From positions 1 through 40,460 of the forward strand of contig JAJZPG010000026.1 in assembly GCA_021811235.1 (NCBI GenBank): a DNA stretch of 40,460 nucleotides, written 5' to 3'. This document shows positions 1-7,873 of the stretch, piece after piece. Position 1 is the stretch's first letter. Each line of letters begins with the position of its first letter. The position numbers and the translations under genes are program-made. This DNA is from Pseudomonadota bacterium. GTDB taxonomy: Bacteria > Pseudomonadota > Gammaproteobacteria > Burkholderiales > Thiobacillaceae. The notes beneath the pieces were generated by a model. That model worked only from the letters and a program-made list of their open reading frames with translations. It searched no databases and was not told the DNA's origin.

Positions 1-269
1 CCGGCATTGGCGTTGACCGTGATGTTGAAGGTCTGGCTCGTCGCGGCAAAGCCTGTGCCGTTGAAGGACTGCGCCTTGTAGGCGGTGGGCGTGAAAAACA
101 GCGCGTCCCCCACCACCGTGGGCGCACCGAACAGCCCGCTGAGGGCGCTGTCGAAGGTGAAACTGACCGTGGTGCCTGCCACAGTGACCGGAATGGCCAG
201 CGCGTGGCCACTCAGCATGACGGCTGACAGGCCAAGTGCGGCAGCCGTTTGTTTGATGTACTTCTTCAT
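1..269 (-). CDS. Exported protein of unknown function, N-terminal part only
   Basis: The ATG at 269-267 is preceded on the minus strand by GGAGG seven bases upstream, which fixes the start. The first 25 residues (MKKYIKQTAAALGLSAVMLS, then GHALA) form a clear Sec signal peptide with an AxA-type cleavage site. The visible mature part is rich in Thr, Val, Ala, Gly and Phe (for example AGTTVSFTFDSALSG), as in secreted beta-rich surface proteins. Only 89 codons lie inside the window and the C-terminus is missing. Short exported proteins of this look in betaproteobacteria are often PEP-CTERM sorted, but the sorting tail would be outside the window, so that is only a guess. No function is assigned. 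Confidence 0.75.
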   Translation of the reverse strand, partial: MKKYIKQTAAALGLSAVMLSGHALAIPVTVAGTTVSFTFDSALSGLFGAPTVVGDALFFTPTAYKAQSFNGTGFAATSQTFNITVNANA

Positions 270-708
270 TTCAATACCTCCAAACCAATCCTGAAAAAAT
301 CCCCTGGCTCCCTGTTCGCTTGGCCATGACTCCGAGACAGTGCGCCTTTTTTGTTGATGTTTTTTGACAGTATGCCCAGTTGGCATTGCAACCCACAAGC
401 TGTTGCGCTGCCCTGCGCCTCGCAGAAAAAATGTTCAGAAAACATCCGCTTAGCCCGAGCGGGCAAAGCAATATGCATGCCGCACCCCAGATATATGCGA
501 CATCCCCTTGTTTGCTTGCTGTTTTTTTCCTGTCATCTGTCCAGGCCTGTCGACGCGGCGGCGTGCCTGTAAAAACCCCCGACAGCGAAGATGCCGGAGA
601 ACCAGCAAGATCGGCACCAGACATGCGCTGCCTGCTTGCGCGCCGCCTTGCTTCCCGCTGGCCGCGCGGGCGGCCGTGCTATGCTGAACGCCATTTGGGG
701 GACATGGC
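270..708. other. Intergenic region without a recognised gene
   Basis: About 440 bases separate the exported-protein gene (minus) from the small zinc-ribbon gene (plus). The part near 340-380 is A/T-rich on both sides and probably carries the promoter of the minus-strand gene. I see no convincing -35/-10 pair, no sigma-54 -24/-12 element and no riboswitch consensus. Open frames here overlap each other in several phases and lack ribosome binding sites. Confidence 0.5.
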
Positions 709-933
709 GTGTTCAAGATTCTGCTGCTGATCGCGATTGGGTTTGTGGTGCTGGCGTTGTTCCGTGCCTATCAGCGCTCACTCGGCAAACCACCCGCGCC
801 GGCACGCGAAGAAACGGTCGAGGACATGGTGAAATGCGCGCATTGCGGGGTCAACCTGCCGCGCAGCGAGGCCATCTATTCCGGCGGCGATTTCTACTGC
901 ACCCCCGAGCACCAGCAACGCGGCCGGAAATGA
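709..933 (+). CDS. PP0621-like small membrane protein with zinc ribbon
   Basis: A 74-residue protein starting with GTG at 709, with GGGGGA a few bases upstream. Residues 3-18 (KILLLIAIGFVVLALF) form one transmembrane helix. It is followed by a Pro/Glu-rich linker and a small metal site made of CAHC (about residues 43-46) and FYCTPEH near the C-terminus, a Cys4 or Cys3His zinc ribbon. The layout fits the PP0621 family of short proteins. Its stop codon overlaps the ATG of pilS (ATGA), so the two are translationally coupled. A role next to PilSR is suggested by position only; the biochemical function is unknown. Confidence 0.75.
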   Translation: MFKILLLIAIGFVVLALFRAYQRSLGKPPAPAREETVEDMVKCAHCGVNLPRSEAIYSGGDFYCTPEHQQRGRK

Positions 934-2510
934 ACACGGCGGCAACCTCGATGCCGCGCCCGCCTACGCCGGGCTATTTCGCGTCGCATTGGCGCAGTCT
1001 CGACTACTTCAATCTCTATCGCCTGACGCTCGCCGTGGCGCTGGTGTTCAGCAGCCTGTTGTTCGGCGGCTCCGACCTCTTTCGTGCCGGCGCAAGCGAG
1101 CGCTTCCAGGGCTTCGCCTACGCCTATCTGGTCATCGCGGCCTTGTTCGTGCTGGGCATCCGCGCGCGCTGGCCCAGCTTCCAGATCCAGCTCACCGCGC
1201 ACATCACCGCCGATATCGTGCTGGTGATGCTGATGATGTCGACCAGCGAGCGCCTGGCGGGCGGCATGGGCCTCCTGCTGGTGATCTCGATCGCTTCCGG
1301 CGGACTGGTCGGCAGCGGACGGCTGACGCTGCTGTATGCCGCGATGGCATCGATCGCCGTCCTGCTGCAGCACGCGTTCAGCGTCCTGGGCAGCGACCGG
1401 GGACTGGACGGCTTTTTCCAGATCGGGCTGTTGTGCGCCGGCTACTTCGCCATCGGCCTGCTGGCGCATGCACTGACCCAGCGCGCCTTGCGTTCGGAAA
1501 CGCTGGCGCAGCAGCAGGCCGACGAACTGGCGCTGCTCAACCGCATCAACGCGCTGGCGATCGAGAACTCGCCGGACGGGCTGCTGGCGGTGCGCGGCGA
1601 CGGCGTGGTGCGCCACGCCAGCCCACGGGCACTGACGCTGCTCGGCGTCGCGCAGCGAGTGAAGCCGGGTGCCACCCGCCTGGAAGACTGCTGCCCCGAG
1701 CTGGCGAGGCTGGCGCAACGCATCCGCCCAGGTGCGTCGCCCATACTCAGCACCTCCGCCGCGCAGCTGCGGGTGCGCTGCATCCCGCTGGCGACGCCGG
1801 ACGACAGCCGCGTTCTGGTGCTGGAAGACCTGAGCCAGGCCGAGCAGGAAGCCCAGCGCGTGAAGCTGGCGGCGCTCGGCCGCCTCACCGCCAACATCGC
1901 GCACGAGATCCGCAATCCGCTGTCGGCGATCAGCCACGCGGCGCAGCTGCTGCGCGAGGATACGCCGGATCCCGCGCAGGCCCGGCTGGCTGGCATCATC
2001 GAAAACAACGCGCAACGGCTCGACCGCCTGGTGGAAGAGGTGCTGACGCTCAACCGGCGCGACCGCCTCAACCCGGCGCACTTCGATGCGGCCGCGCTCG
2101 GGACCCTGATCGACGAACTGCGCCAGACTGAAGAAATTCCGGCCGGCGCCGTCATAGTCAGCATGCCCGACACCCTGCATTTCCAGTTCGACCCCGATCA
2201 CCTGCGCCAGATCGTGTGGAACCTGCTGCGCAACGCCTGGCGCTACAGCCGCAAGCAGGCGGGCAGCATCCGCATCGCCGCACGGGAAACAGGCGACGGC
2301 ATCCAGCTCGACATCGAGGACGACGGCCCCGGACTCGCGCCGGAGCACCAGGGCAAGCTGTTCGAACCCTTCTTCACCACCGACGCTCAAGGCACCGGCC
2401 TCGGCCTGTTCCTCGCGCGCGAACTGGCCGAGGCCAACCGGGCGACGCTGGCCTACGTGCCGGGCGCAGGCGGCGCCCGTTTCCGCCTCGCCCTGCGCGG
2501 GAGCGAATGA
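930..2510 (+). CDS. pilS: PilS, sensor histidine kinase for type IV pilin transcription
   Basis: A 526-residue membrane histidine kinase. The N-terminal part (about residues 20-190) carries about six hydrophobic segments, as in PilS. A coiled linker and PAS-like stretch follow (NSPDGLLAVRGDGVVRHASP). The dimerisation H-box is IAHEIRNPLSAI with phospho-acceptor His325. The ATPase part has NLLRNAWRYS (N box), DDGPGL (G1) and GTGLGLFLARE (G2). The start chosen is the ATG at 930, which overlaps the stop of the upstream gene and gives the normal PilS length. pilR follows after one base. In Pseudomonas PilS phosphorylates PilR to control pilA; that role is taken from the family. Confidence 0.93.
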   Translation: MNTAATSMPRPPTPGYFASHWRSLDYFNLYRLTLAVALVFSSLLFGGSDLFRAGASERFQGFAYAYLVIAALFVLGIRARWPSFQIQLTAHITADIVLVMLMMSTSERLAGGMGLLLVISIASGGLVGSGRLTLLYAAMASIAVLLQHAFSVLGSDRGLDGFFQIGLLCAGYFAIGLLAHALTQRALRSETLAQQQADELALLNRINALAIENSPDGLLAVRGDGVVRHASPRALTLLGVAQRVKPGATRLEDCCPELARLAQRIRPGASPILSTSAAQLRVRCIPLATPDDSRVLVLEDLSQAEQEAQRVKLAALGRLTANIAHEIRNPLSAISHAAQLLREDTPDPAQARLAGIIENNAQRLDRLVEEVLTLNRRDRLNPAHFDAAALGTLIDELRQTEEIPAGAVIVSMPDTLHFQFDPDHLRQIVWNLLRNAWRYSRKQAGSIRIAARETGDGIQLDIEDDGPGLAPEHQGKLFEPFFTTDAQGTGLGLFLARELAEANRATLAYVPGAGGARFRLALRGSE

Positions 2511-2511
2511 C

Positions 2512-3831
2512 ATGGCGACCAGCCCGCGCATCCTGCTGGTGGACGACGAGCCCGACCTGCTCCACCTGATGGAGCTGACCCTGGTCAAGATGGGACTGGA
2601 GACCGACCGCGCCGCCAGCGTGGCGGAAGCCCAAGGCAAGCTGGCGAAAACGCACTACGACCTCTGCCTCACCGACATGCGCCTGGGCGACGGCGAAGGG
2701 CTGGACGTGATCGCAGCGGCCAGCGCGCTGCCGCTGCCCGTGCCGGTCGCGGTCATCACCGCCTTCGGCAATGCCGGCAACGCGGTGGCCGCGCTGAAGG
2801 CCGGCGCCTTCGACTACCTGGCCAAGCCGGTGGCGCTCGACCAGCTGCGCGCCCTGGTGAAATCCGCGCTGAAGATTCCCGAGACGGCGCCCGCCGACAC
2901 GCCCGCCCGCGACCTGATCGGCCAGTCCGGCGCCATGCAGGAGATCCGCGCACGCATCGCCAAACTCGCGCGCACCCAGGCACCTGTGCACATCGCGGGC
3001 GAATCGGGCAGCGGCAAGGAACTCGCGGCGCGGCTCATCCATCGGCTCGGCAACCGCGCCGACAAACCCTTCGTCGCGGTCAACTGCGGCGCGATACCGG
3101 AGACGCTGATGGAAAGCGAGTTCTTCGGCTACCGCAAGGGCGCGTTCACCGGCGCCGACGCCGACCGCGACGGCTTCTTCCAGGCCGCCAACGGCGGCAC
3201 GCTGTTTCTCGACGAAGTCGCCGATCTGCCGCTGTCGATGCAGGTGAAGCTGCTGCGCGTGCTGCAGGAAAAAAAGGTGCGCAAGGTCGGCGCCACCACG
3301 GAAGAGCCGGTCGACGTGCGCATCGTCAGCGCCACCCACCAGAACCTGGCCACCCTGGTCGAAGCCGGACGCTTCCGCCAGGACCTGTATTACCGGCTGA
3401 ACGTCATCGAGCTGGTCATGCCGAGCCTGCGCGACCGCATCGAGGACATCCCCGAACTGGCGCGCGCGCTGCTCGACAAGCTGGGCGGCGGCGACGTCAA
3501 GATCGATCGTGACGCCGAGAAGGCGCTGCGTGCCTACGCCTTTCCCGGCAACGTACGCGAACTGGAAAACACGCTGGAACGCGCGCTGGCACTATGCGAA
3601 GACCAGCACATCCGAGCGGCCGACCTCAACCTCGCCCCCGCCCTGCCTGCCGCCGCCGACGCCGCGCCCGGCAGCAAATACCCGCTGCAGGACTACCTCG
3701 ACCAGATGGAACGTGCCGCCATCCTCGAAGCGCTCGAGCAGACGCGCTACAACAAGACCGCCGCCGCGCGCCTGCTGGGCGTCACTTTCCGCAGCCTGCG
3801 CTACCGGCTGGAGCGGCTGGGGATCGAATAA
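2512..3831 (+). CDS. pilR: PilR, sigma-54-dependent response regulator
   Basis: A 439-residue NtrC-family regulator. The receiver domain spans residues 5-120 with acidic pocket D11/D12 and phospho-acceptor D55 (DLCLTDMRLG). The AAA+ domain has Walker A GESGSGKE (163-170), the sigma-54 contact loop GAFTGA (210-215) and Walker B GGTLFLDE (228-235). The C-terminus (about 402-439) is a Fis-type helix-turn-helix ending in AARLLGVTFRSLRYRLERLG. It lies one base after pilS and forms one operon with it. A strong terminator follows at 3849-3894. It should activate sigma-54 promoters such as that of the major pilin, which is not in this window. Confidence 0.95.
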   Translation: MATSPRILLVDDEPDLLHLMELTLVKMGLETDRAASVAEAQGKLAKTHYDLCLTDMRLGDGEGLDVIAAASALPLPVPVAVITAFGNAGNAVAALKAGAFDYLAKPVALDQLRALVKSALKIPETAPADTPARDLIGQSGAMQEIRARIAKLARTQAPVHIAGESGSGKELAARLIHRLGNRADKPFVAVNCGAIPETLMESEFFGYRKGAFTGADADRDGFFQAANGGTLFLDEVADLPLSMQVKLLRVLQEKKVRKVGATTEEPVDVRIVSATHQNLATLVEAGRFRQDLYYRLNVIELVMPSLRDRIEDIPELARALLDKLGGGDVKIDRDAEKALRAYAFPGNVRELENTLERALALCEDQHIRAADLNLAPALPAAADAAPGSKYPLQDYLDQMERAAILEALEQTRYNKTAAARLLGVTFRSLRYRLERLGIE

Positions 3832-3848
3832 GCCCGTCCTGCTCAATT

Positions 3849-3894
3849 CGCACACGCAAAAAAACCCGCCGTGGCGGGTTTTTTTGCGTGTGCG
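3849..3894. terminator. Bidirectional intrinsic terminator between pilR and tRNA-Thr
   Basis: A perfect 22-base-pair inverted repeat: arms 3849-3870 and 3873-3894 with a two-base loop. The core CCCGCC/GGCGGG is flanked by seven A on one side and seven T on the other, so either transcription direction gives a stem followed by U. It ends pilSR on the plus strand and tRNA-Thr on the minus strand; its outer base directly abuts the tRNA CCA end. Confidence 0.93.
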
Positions 3895-3970
3895 TGGTGC
3901 CGCTTGTCGGAATCGAACTGACGACCTACCGCTTACAAGGCGGTTGCTCTACCAACTGAGCTAAAGCGGC
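3895..3970 (-). tRNA. tRNA-Thr (anticodon UGU)
   Basis: Read on the minus strand, the acceptor arms GCCGCTT (3970-3964) and AAGCGGC (3905-3899) pair, followed by discriminator A and an encoded CCA (3897-3895). The D arm contains AGCTCAGTTGGTAGAGC, the anticodon loop is CTTGTAA with anticodon TGT, and the T arm contains GTTCGATTC. All cloverleaf parts are present. A perfect TATAAT (3986-3981 on the minus strand) lies just upstream with a poor -35. Confidence 0.97.
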
Positions 3971-3980
3971 GACGGGCGAC

Positions 3981-3986
3981 ATTATA
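3981..3986 (-). promoter_or_regulatory. -10 box of the tRNA-Thr promoter
   Basis: A perfect TATAAT on the minus strand lies 11 bases before the tRNA 5' end. The expected -35 position holds only a weak match around 4003-4009, which is inside the sspB coding sequence. Confidence 0.5.
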
Positions 3987-4011
3987 GCGATGCCGCACGA
4001 CGGTTGACGGT

Positions 4012-4416
4012 TTACTTGACGACCTTGAGCGTGGGCCGGCCCTTGGGCGGCACCGGCGGCTCATCCGGAGAGGCAGGCTGCGCCGCACCGGCCGACTCGG
4101 CCGCGTCGACCGGCTCGAAGTGCAGGCCCTGTCCGTTCTCGCGCGCGAAGATCGCGGCAACACGATCGACCGGAATGGATATCTCGTGAGAAACGCCGCC
4201 GAAGCGTGCGGAAAACTGGATCCAGTCGTTGTCGATGGTGAGGTTGCGGGTGGCAGATGCACTGACGTTGAGCACGATCTGGCCGTCCTTGACGAAGCCG
4301 GGCGGCACCCGCGTGCGGGCGTCGACCGCCACCAGCAGCTGCGGCGTGTGGCCCGAATCCGCGCACCATTCGTAGATGGCGCGGATCAGGTACGGCTTGG
4401 TCGAGATCTCGGCCAT
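4012..4416 (-). CDS. sspB: SspB, ClpXP specificity-enhancing adaptor
   Basis: A 134-residue protein matching ClpXP adaptor SspB. The N-terminal dimer domain runs MAEISTKPYLIRAIYEWCAD and PQLLVAVDARTRVPPGFVKD, followed by IVLNVSASATRNLTIDND and the FGGVSHEISIPVDRV core that binds ssrA tags. The acidic/Pro-rich linker (PDEPPVPPKG) ends in a short tail RPTLKVVK, the ClpX zinc-binding-domain contact, which is typical of the family. The start at 4416 gives the standard N-terminus. It follows sspA by 29 bases, the usual sspAB arrangement. SspB delivers ssrA-tagged proteins to ClpXP in the cytoplasm. Confidence 0.95.
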   Translation of the reverse strand: MAEISTKPYLIRAIYEWCADSGHTPQLLVAVDARTRVPPGFVKDGQIVLNVSASATRNLTIDNDWIQFSARFGGVSHEISIPVDRVAAIFARENGQGLHFEPVDAAESAGAAQPASPDEPPVPPKGRPTLKVVK

Positions 4417-4445
4417 CTGCGCGCTGTCCCGGTTCCCTTTGCCGC

Positions 4446-5045
4446 TTACTTGCGCAGCGCCTTTTCGGTGGGCGTCAGCGCATTGATGAACGCGGGGCGG
4501 CTGAACAGGCGCTCGCGGTACTTCAGCACCGGCGCGGCCACCTTGGGCAGCTCGATGCCGTAATGCTCGAGGCGCCACAGCAGCGGCGCGATCGCCACGT
4601 CGAGCATGGAGAACTCGTCGTTCATCAGGTATTTCTGCTTGGTGAGGATGGGCGTCAGCTGCGACAGGCTGTCGCGGATTTCCTGGCGCGCCTTGTCAGA
4701 CGACTTGCCGAGGCTGTGCTCCAGCGTGTTGACGTGGGAAAACAGGTCGTGCTCGAAATTGAACAGCACCAGGCGCGCGCGCGCGCGCATCACGGGATCC
4801 GGCGGCATCAGCTGCGGGTGCGGAAAGCGCTCGTCGATGTATTCGTTGATGATGTTGGACTCGGTGAGAACCAGGTCGCGTTCGACCAGAACCGGCATCT
4901 TGCCGCTGGGGCTGATGCTGGCGATTTCTTCCGGCTTGTTGTGCATGTCGACGTCGATGATCTCGAAGTCCATGTCCTTCTCGAAAAGGACGATGCGGCA
5001 GCGATGGCTGTACGGGTCGGTACTGCCGGAATACAGGGTCATCAT
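4446..5045 (-). CDS. sspA: SspA, stringent starvation protein A (GST fold)
   Basis: A 199-residue glutathione-S-transferase-fold protein. The N-terminal thioredoxin-like part has MTLYSGSTDPYSHRCRIVLF and the SPSGKMPVLVERDLVLTES segment. The helical C-terminal domain begins near residue 88. SspA binds RNA polymerase as a transcription factor and lacks GST activity. A purine-rich RBS (GGGAG) lies upstream of tandem ATGs at 5045 and 5042. It lies downstream of the petABC operon behind a terminator and upstream of sspB, a linkage common in beta- and gammaproteobacteria. Confidence 0.95.
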   Translation of the reverse strand: MMTLYSGSTDPYSHRCRIVLFEKDMDFEIIDVDMHNKPEEIASISPSGKMPVLVERDLVLTESNIINEYIDERFPHPQLMPPDPVMRARARLVLFNFEHDLFSHVNTLEHSLGKSSDKARQEIRDSLSQLTPILTKQKYLMNDEFSMLDVAIAPLLWRLEHYGIELPKVAAPVLKYRERLFSRPAFINALTPTEKALRK

Positions 5046-5093
5046 GGCGGGGGCTCCCTATCGTGTTGCGTGTAGTGCTTTGGCTAAAAGCTT

Positions 5094-5130
5094 AAAACGC
5101 CAACAGCCGGACATTGTCCGGCTGTTGGCG
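5094..5130 (-). terminator. Terminator of the petABC operon
   Basis: A 16-base-pair perfect stem (arms 5130-5115 and 5113-5098, core GCCAACAGCCGGACA) with a one-base loop is followed on the minus strand by TTTTAAGCTTTT. It begins 17 bases after the petC stop and would end the operon before sspA. Confidence 0.88.
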
Positions 5131-5147
5131 AACGGCATGGGCCGGAT

Positions 5148-5873
5148 TCAGTGAATGTCTTTCCAGAACTCTTTCTTCAGGTAATAGGCCACCACGAAGA
5201 AGATTGCCAGGAAAGCCAATACGATGATGCCGAGCTGCTTGCGCTGGACCTGGGCAGGTTCGCCCATCCACACCAGGTAGTTGACGAGGTCGCCGACCAT
5301 GGCGTCGTACTCGGCCAGCGTGACGCTGCCGGGCTTGACCAGCTCGAGGCGCTCGATCACTTCGTGCTCGCCCTCCTTCTTCATGACCGGGGCCATCTCG
5401 CCCTGCAGGCTCCACATCACGTGCGGCATGCCGACCTTGTCGAACACGACGTTGTTCCAGCCGGTGGGGCGGGTCTCGTCACGGTAGAAGCTGCGCAGGT
5501 AGGTGTACAGCCAGTCGGCGCCGCGCGAACGGGCGATCACGCTGAGGTCGGGCGGGGTGGCGCCGAACCAGGTCTTGCCGTCCGCCTTGGTCATGCCGAC
5601 CTTCATCAGCTCGCCCGGCTTCTCGGCCGCGAACATCAGGTTCTCCTTGATCAGGTCCTCGCTCAGGCCGATATCCTGCATGCGGATATAGCGCATGGAA
5701 CTGGCGCTGTGGCAGTTGAGACAGTAGTTCACGAACATGCGGGCGCCGCGCTGCAGCGATTCCTGGTCCGCCAGGTTGACGGGCGCCTTGTCCAGGTGAA
5801 CGCCGGCTTCGGATGCGAGGGCCACGACGGGCGCAGCCACCAGCAGGAAAAGAAAATTCTTCAAGCGTTTCAT
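5148..5873 (-). CDS. petC: Cytochrome c1 of the bc1 complex
   Basis: A 241-residue exported c-type cytochrome with an N-terminal signal sequence (FLFLLVAAPVVALA). The haem c site is CLNCH (residues 51-55). Met149 in VGMPHV is the likely sixth iron ligand. A C-terminal membrane anchor spans about 214-231 (LGIIVLAFLAIFFVVAYY) before a basic end. It is shorter than mitochondrial c1, as usual in betaproteobacteria. The petB stop codon TAA is directly followed by this ATG, so the subunits are coupled. It passes electrons from the Rieske protein to soluble cytochromes in the periplasm. Confidence 0.96.
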   Translation of the reverse strand: MKRLKNFLFLLVAAPVVALASEAGVHLDKAPVNLADQESLQRGARMFVNYCLNCHSASSMRYIRMQDIGLSEDLIKENLMFAAEKPGELMKVGMTKADGKTWFGATPPDLSVIARSRGADWLYTYLRSFYRDETRPTGWNNVVFDKVGMPHVMWSLQGEMAPVMKKEGEHEVIERLELVKPGSVTLAEYDAMVGDLVNYLVWMGEPAQVQRKQLGIIVLAFLAIFFVVAYYLKKEFWKDIH

Positions 5874-7106
5874 TTAGCCAGTCACCCTTTCCGGTTCCGG
5901 TTTGGTTTTGTCAATCGAGGTATACCAGGGCATCAACAGGAAAAACAGGAAGTAGATCACCGAGAACACCTGGGCGAAGAGCGTCGCGATCGGGGTCGCC
6001 GGCAGCAGGCCGAGGTAGCCGAGGCCGACGAAGGACACGATGAACAGTGCCAGTGCGATCTTGTAGATCGGACCGCGATAGCGGATCGACTTCACCTTGC
6101 TGCGGTCGAGCCAGGGCAGGAAGAACAGCAGCACGATCGACAGGCCCATCGCCACGACGCCGGGGAACTGCGAGCCGAACATCGGCGGCACCGCACGCAG
6201 GATCGCGTAGAACGGGGTGAAGTACCACAGCGGCGCGATGTGCGGCGGGGTCTTCAGCGGGTCGGCCGGGATGAAGTTGTTGGCCTCGAGGAAATAGCCG
6301 CCCATGGTCGGGGCAAAGAACACGATCGCGGAGAACACCATCAGGAAGACGATGACGCCGACGATGTCCTTCACCGTGTAGTACGGGTGGAAGGGAATGC
6401 CGTCGAGCGGAATGCCGTTGGCATCCTTCTTCTTCTTGATCTCGACGCCGTCGGGGTTGTTGGAGCCGACTTCGTGCAGCGCGACCAGGTGCACCGCGAC
6501 CAGGGCGATCAGCACCAGCGGCAGGGCGATGACGTGGAAGGCGAAGAAGCGGTTCAGGGTGGCGTCGGAGATCACGTAGTCGCCGCGAATCCAGATCGAC
6601 AGGTCTTCGCCGATGAAGGGCACGGCGGCGAACAGGTTGACGATCACCTGGGCGCCCCAGTAGGACATCTGGCCCCACGGCAGCAGGTAGCCGAGGAAGG
6701 CTTCGGCCATCAGCATGAGGTAGATCAGCACGCCGAAGATCCAGATCAGCTCGCGCGGCTTGCGGTAGGAACCGTACATCAGGCCGCGGAACATGTGCAG
6801 GTAGACGACGACGAAGAACATCGACGCGCCGGTGGAGTGCATGTAGCGGATCAGCCAGCCCCAGTCGACGTCGCGCATGATGTACTCGACGGACGCGAAG
6901 GCGAGCTCCGAATCCGGCTTGTAGTTCATGGTGAGGAAGATGCCGGTGACGATCTGCAGCACCAGCACGAGCAGCGCCAGCGAGCCGAAGAAGTACCAGA
7001 AGTTGAAGTTCTTGGGCGCGTAGTACTCGGACAGGTGCGCCTTGTAGGTTGCGGTGAGCGGGAAACGGTCGTCGACCCAGCCCATCAGCTTTTGCATGGC
7101 AGACAT
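5874..7106 (-). CDS. petB: Cytochrome b of the bc1 complex
   Basis: A 410-residue eight-helix membrane protein. Haem-ligand histidines are visible in RYMHSTGASMFFVVVYLH and in FFAFHVIALPLVLIALVAVH. The quinol-oxidation loop reads PPHIAPLWYFTPFYAIL: PLWY stands where mitochondria have PEWY. A PxWY form without Glu is, to my knowledge, common in beta/gammaproteobacterial enzymes. There is a KKKK-containing loop (VEIKKKKDANG) between helices. The gene starts five bases after the petA stop. It transfers electrons from quinol across the membrane between haems bL and bH. Confidence 0.97.
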   Translation of the reverse strand: MSAMQKLMGWVDDRFPLTATYKAHLSEYYAPKNFNFWYFFGSLALLVLVLQIVTGIFLTMNYKPDSELAFASVEYIMRDVDWGWLIRYMHSTGASMFFVVVYLHMFRGLMYGSYRKPRELIWIFGVLIYLMLMAEAFLGYLLPWGQMSYWGAQVIVNLFAAVPFIGEDLSIWIRGDYVISDATLNRFFAFHVIALPLVLIALVAVHLVALHEVGSNNPDGVEIKKKKDANGIPLDGIPFHPYYTVKDIVGVIVFLMVFSAIVFFAPTMGGYFLEANNFIPADPLKTPPHIAPLWYFTPFYAILRAVPPMFGSQFPGVVAMGLSIVLLFFLPWLDRSKVKSIRYRGPIYKIALALFIVSFVGLGYLGLLPATPIATLFAQVFSVIYFLFFLLMPWYTSIDKTKPEPERVTG

Positions 7107-7111
7107 TCTAA

Positions 7112-7717
7112 TTAAGCTCCTTTTGCGTCCACACCGATCAGCAACTTGGCGTCGCTGACATATTGATGGGGCGGGATGACCAGATTGGTCGGCGCCGGCA
7201 CGCCCTTGAACACGCGGGCGGCGAGGTCGAAACGCGAACCGTGGCAGGGGCAGAAGAAGCCGCCCGGCCAGTCGGCGCCGAGGTCGGCCGCGCCGACTTC
7301 CTTGCGATAGGTGGGCGAACAGCCGAGGTGGGTGCAGATGCCGACCGCCACCAGGAATTCGGGCTTGATCGAACGGTTGGCGTTCTTGCAGTAGTCGGGC
7401 TGCTGCGGCATCTCGCTCTTGGGATCGGCCAGCTTGTCGTCATGCTTGGCCAGCATGTCGAGCATTTCCTGGGTGCGGTTCACGATCCACACCGGCTTGC
7501 CGCGCCACTCGACCGTCAGCAGCATGCCCGGCTCGACCTTGCTGATATCCACTTCCACCGGGGCACCCGCCGCCTTGGCGCGCGCGCTCGGCATCATGCT
7601 CATCACCAGCGGAACGGCCACGCCTGCCGCTGCGACGCCGCCGACGGCGCTGGTCGCAGCGATCAGGAATTTTCGTTTGCTTGTGTCCACTTTTTGCCCA
7701 TCGACTTCCTGGCTCAT
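7112..7717 (-). CDS. petA: Rieske iron-sulfur subunit of the bc1 complex
   Basis: A 201-residue protein with the two 2Fe-2S motifs CTHLGC (128-133) and CPCHGS (156-161). The N-terminal anchor is Tat-like: SKRKFLIAATSAVGG carries Lys-Arg in place of the twin Arg, followed by a hydrophobic stretch and a Gly/Ala-rich hinge. It is the first gene of petABC. On the minus strand a TAGAAT (7759-7754) lies about 37 bases upstream as a possible -10, without a good -35. The protein accepts electrons from quinol and moves between cytochromes b and c1. Confidence 0.96.
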   Translation of the reverse strand: MSQEVDGQKVDTSKRKFLIAATSAVGGVAAAGVAVPLVMSMMPSARAKAAGAPVEVDISKVEPGMLLTVEWRGKPVWIVNRTQEMLDMLAKHDDKLADPKSEMPQQPDYCKNANRSIKPEFLVAVGICTHLGCSPTYRKEVGAADLGADWPGGFFCPCHGSRFDLAARVFKGVPAPTNLVIPPHQYVSDAKLLIGVDAKGA

Positions 7718-7824
7718 GTTTACCTGACCTGAACGTGTTGCGATAAAACCGGCATTCTAACCAAATTGCCGCCTCCACCGGAAGCCCGTCAATGCAAGGG
7801 CACAATGCGCCACCCGGCCTGGGC

Positions 7825-7830
7825 TATAAT
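7825..7830 (+). promoter_or_regulatory. Possible -10 box for the Deg protease gene
   Basis: A perfect TATAAT lies 43 bases upstream of the protease ATG. The -35 position (about 7802-7807, ACAATG) is poor, so this is a candidate only. Confidence 0.4.
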
Positions 7831-7873
7831 CGCCAAGCTGCAAAACCACGCCAAGTCTCTGAATTTAATCGAT

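Noticed and set aside
270-708. Cyclic di-GMP riboswitch or sigma-54 promoter upstream of the exported-protein gene
   Set aside because: No GEMM consensus and no TGGCAC-N5-TTGC pattern on either strand.
894-2639. Long open frame on the minus strand opposite pilS
   Set aside because: It mirrors the codon bias of pilS, has low-complexity Ala/Arg/Gln sequence and no RBS; pilS on the plus strand has all kinase motifs.
3933-4262. Short frame over tRNA-Thr and sspB
   Set aside because: Overlaps a clear tRNA and the sspB coding frame; no RBS.
5151-7115. 654-codon frame on the plus strand opposite petB/petC
   Set aside because: His/Asp/Gln-rich shadow of the GC-rich cytochrome genes; no family resemblance.
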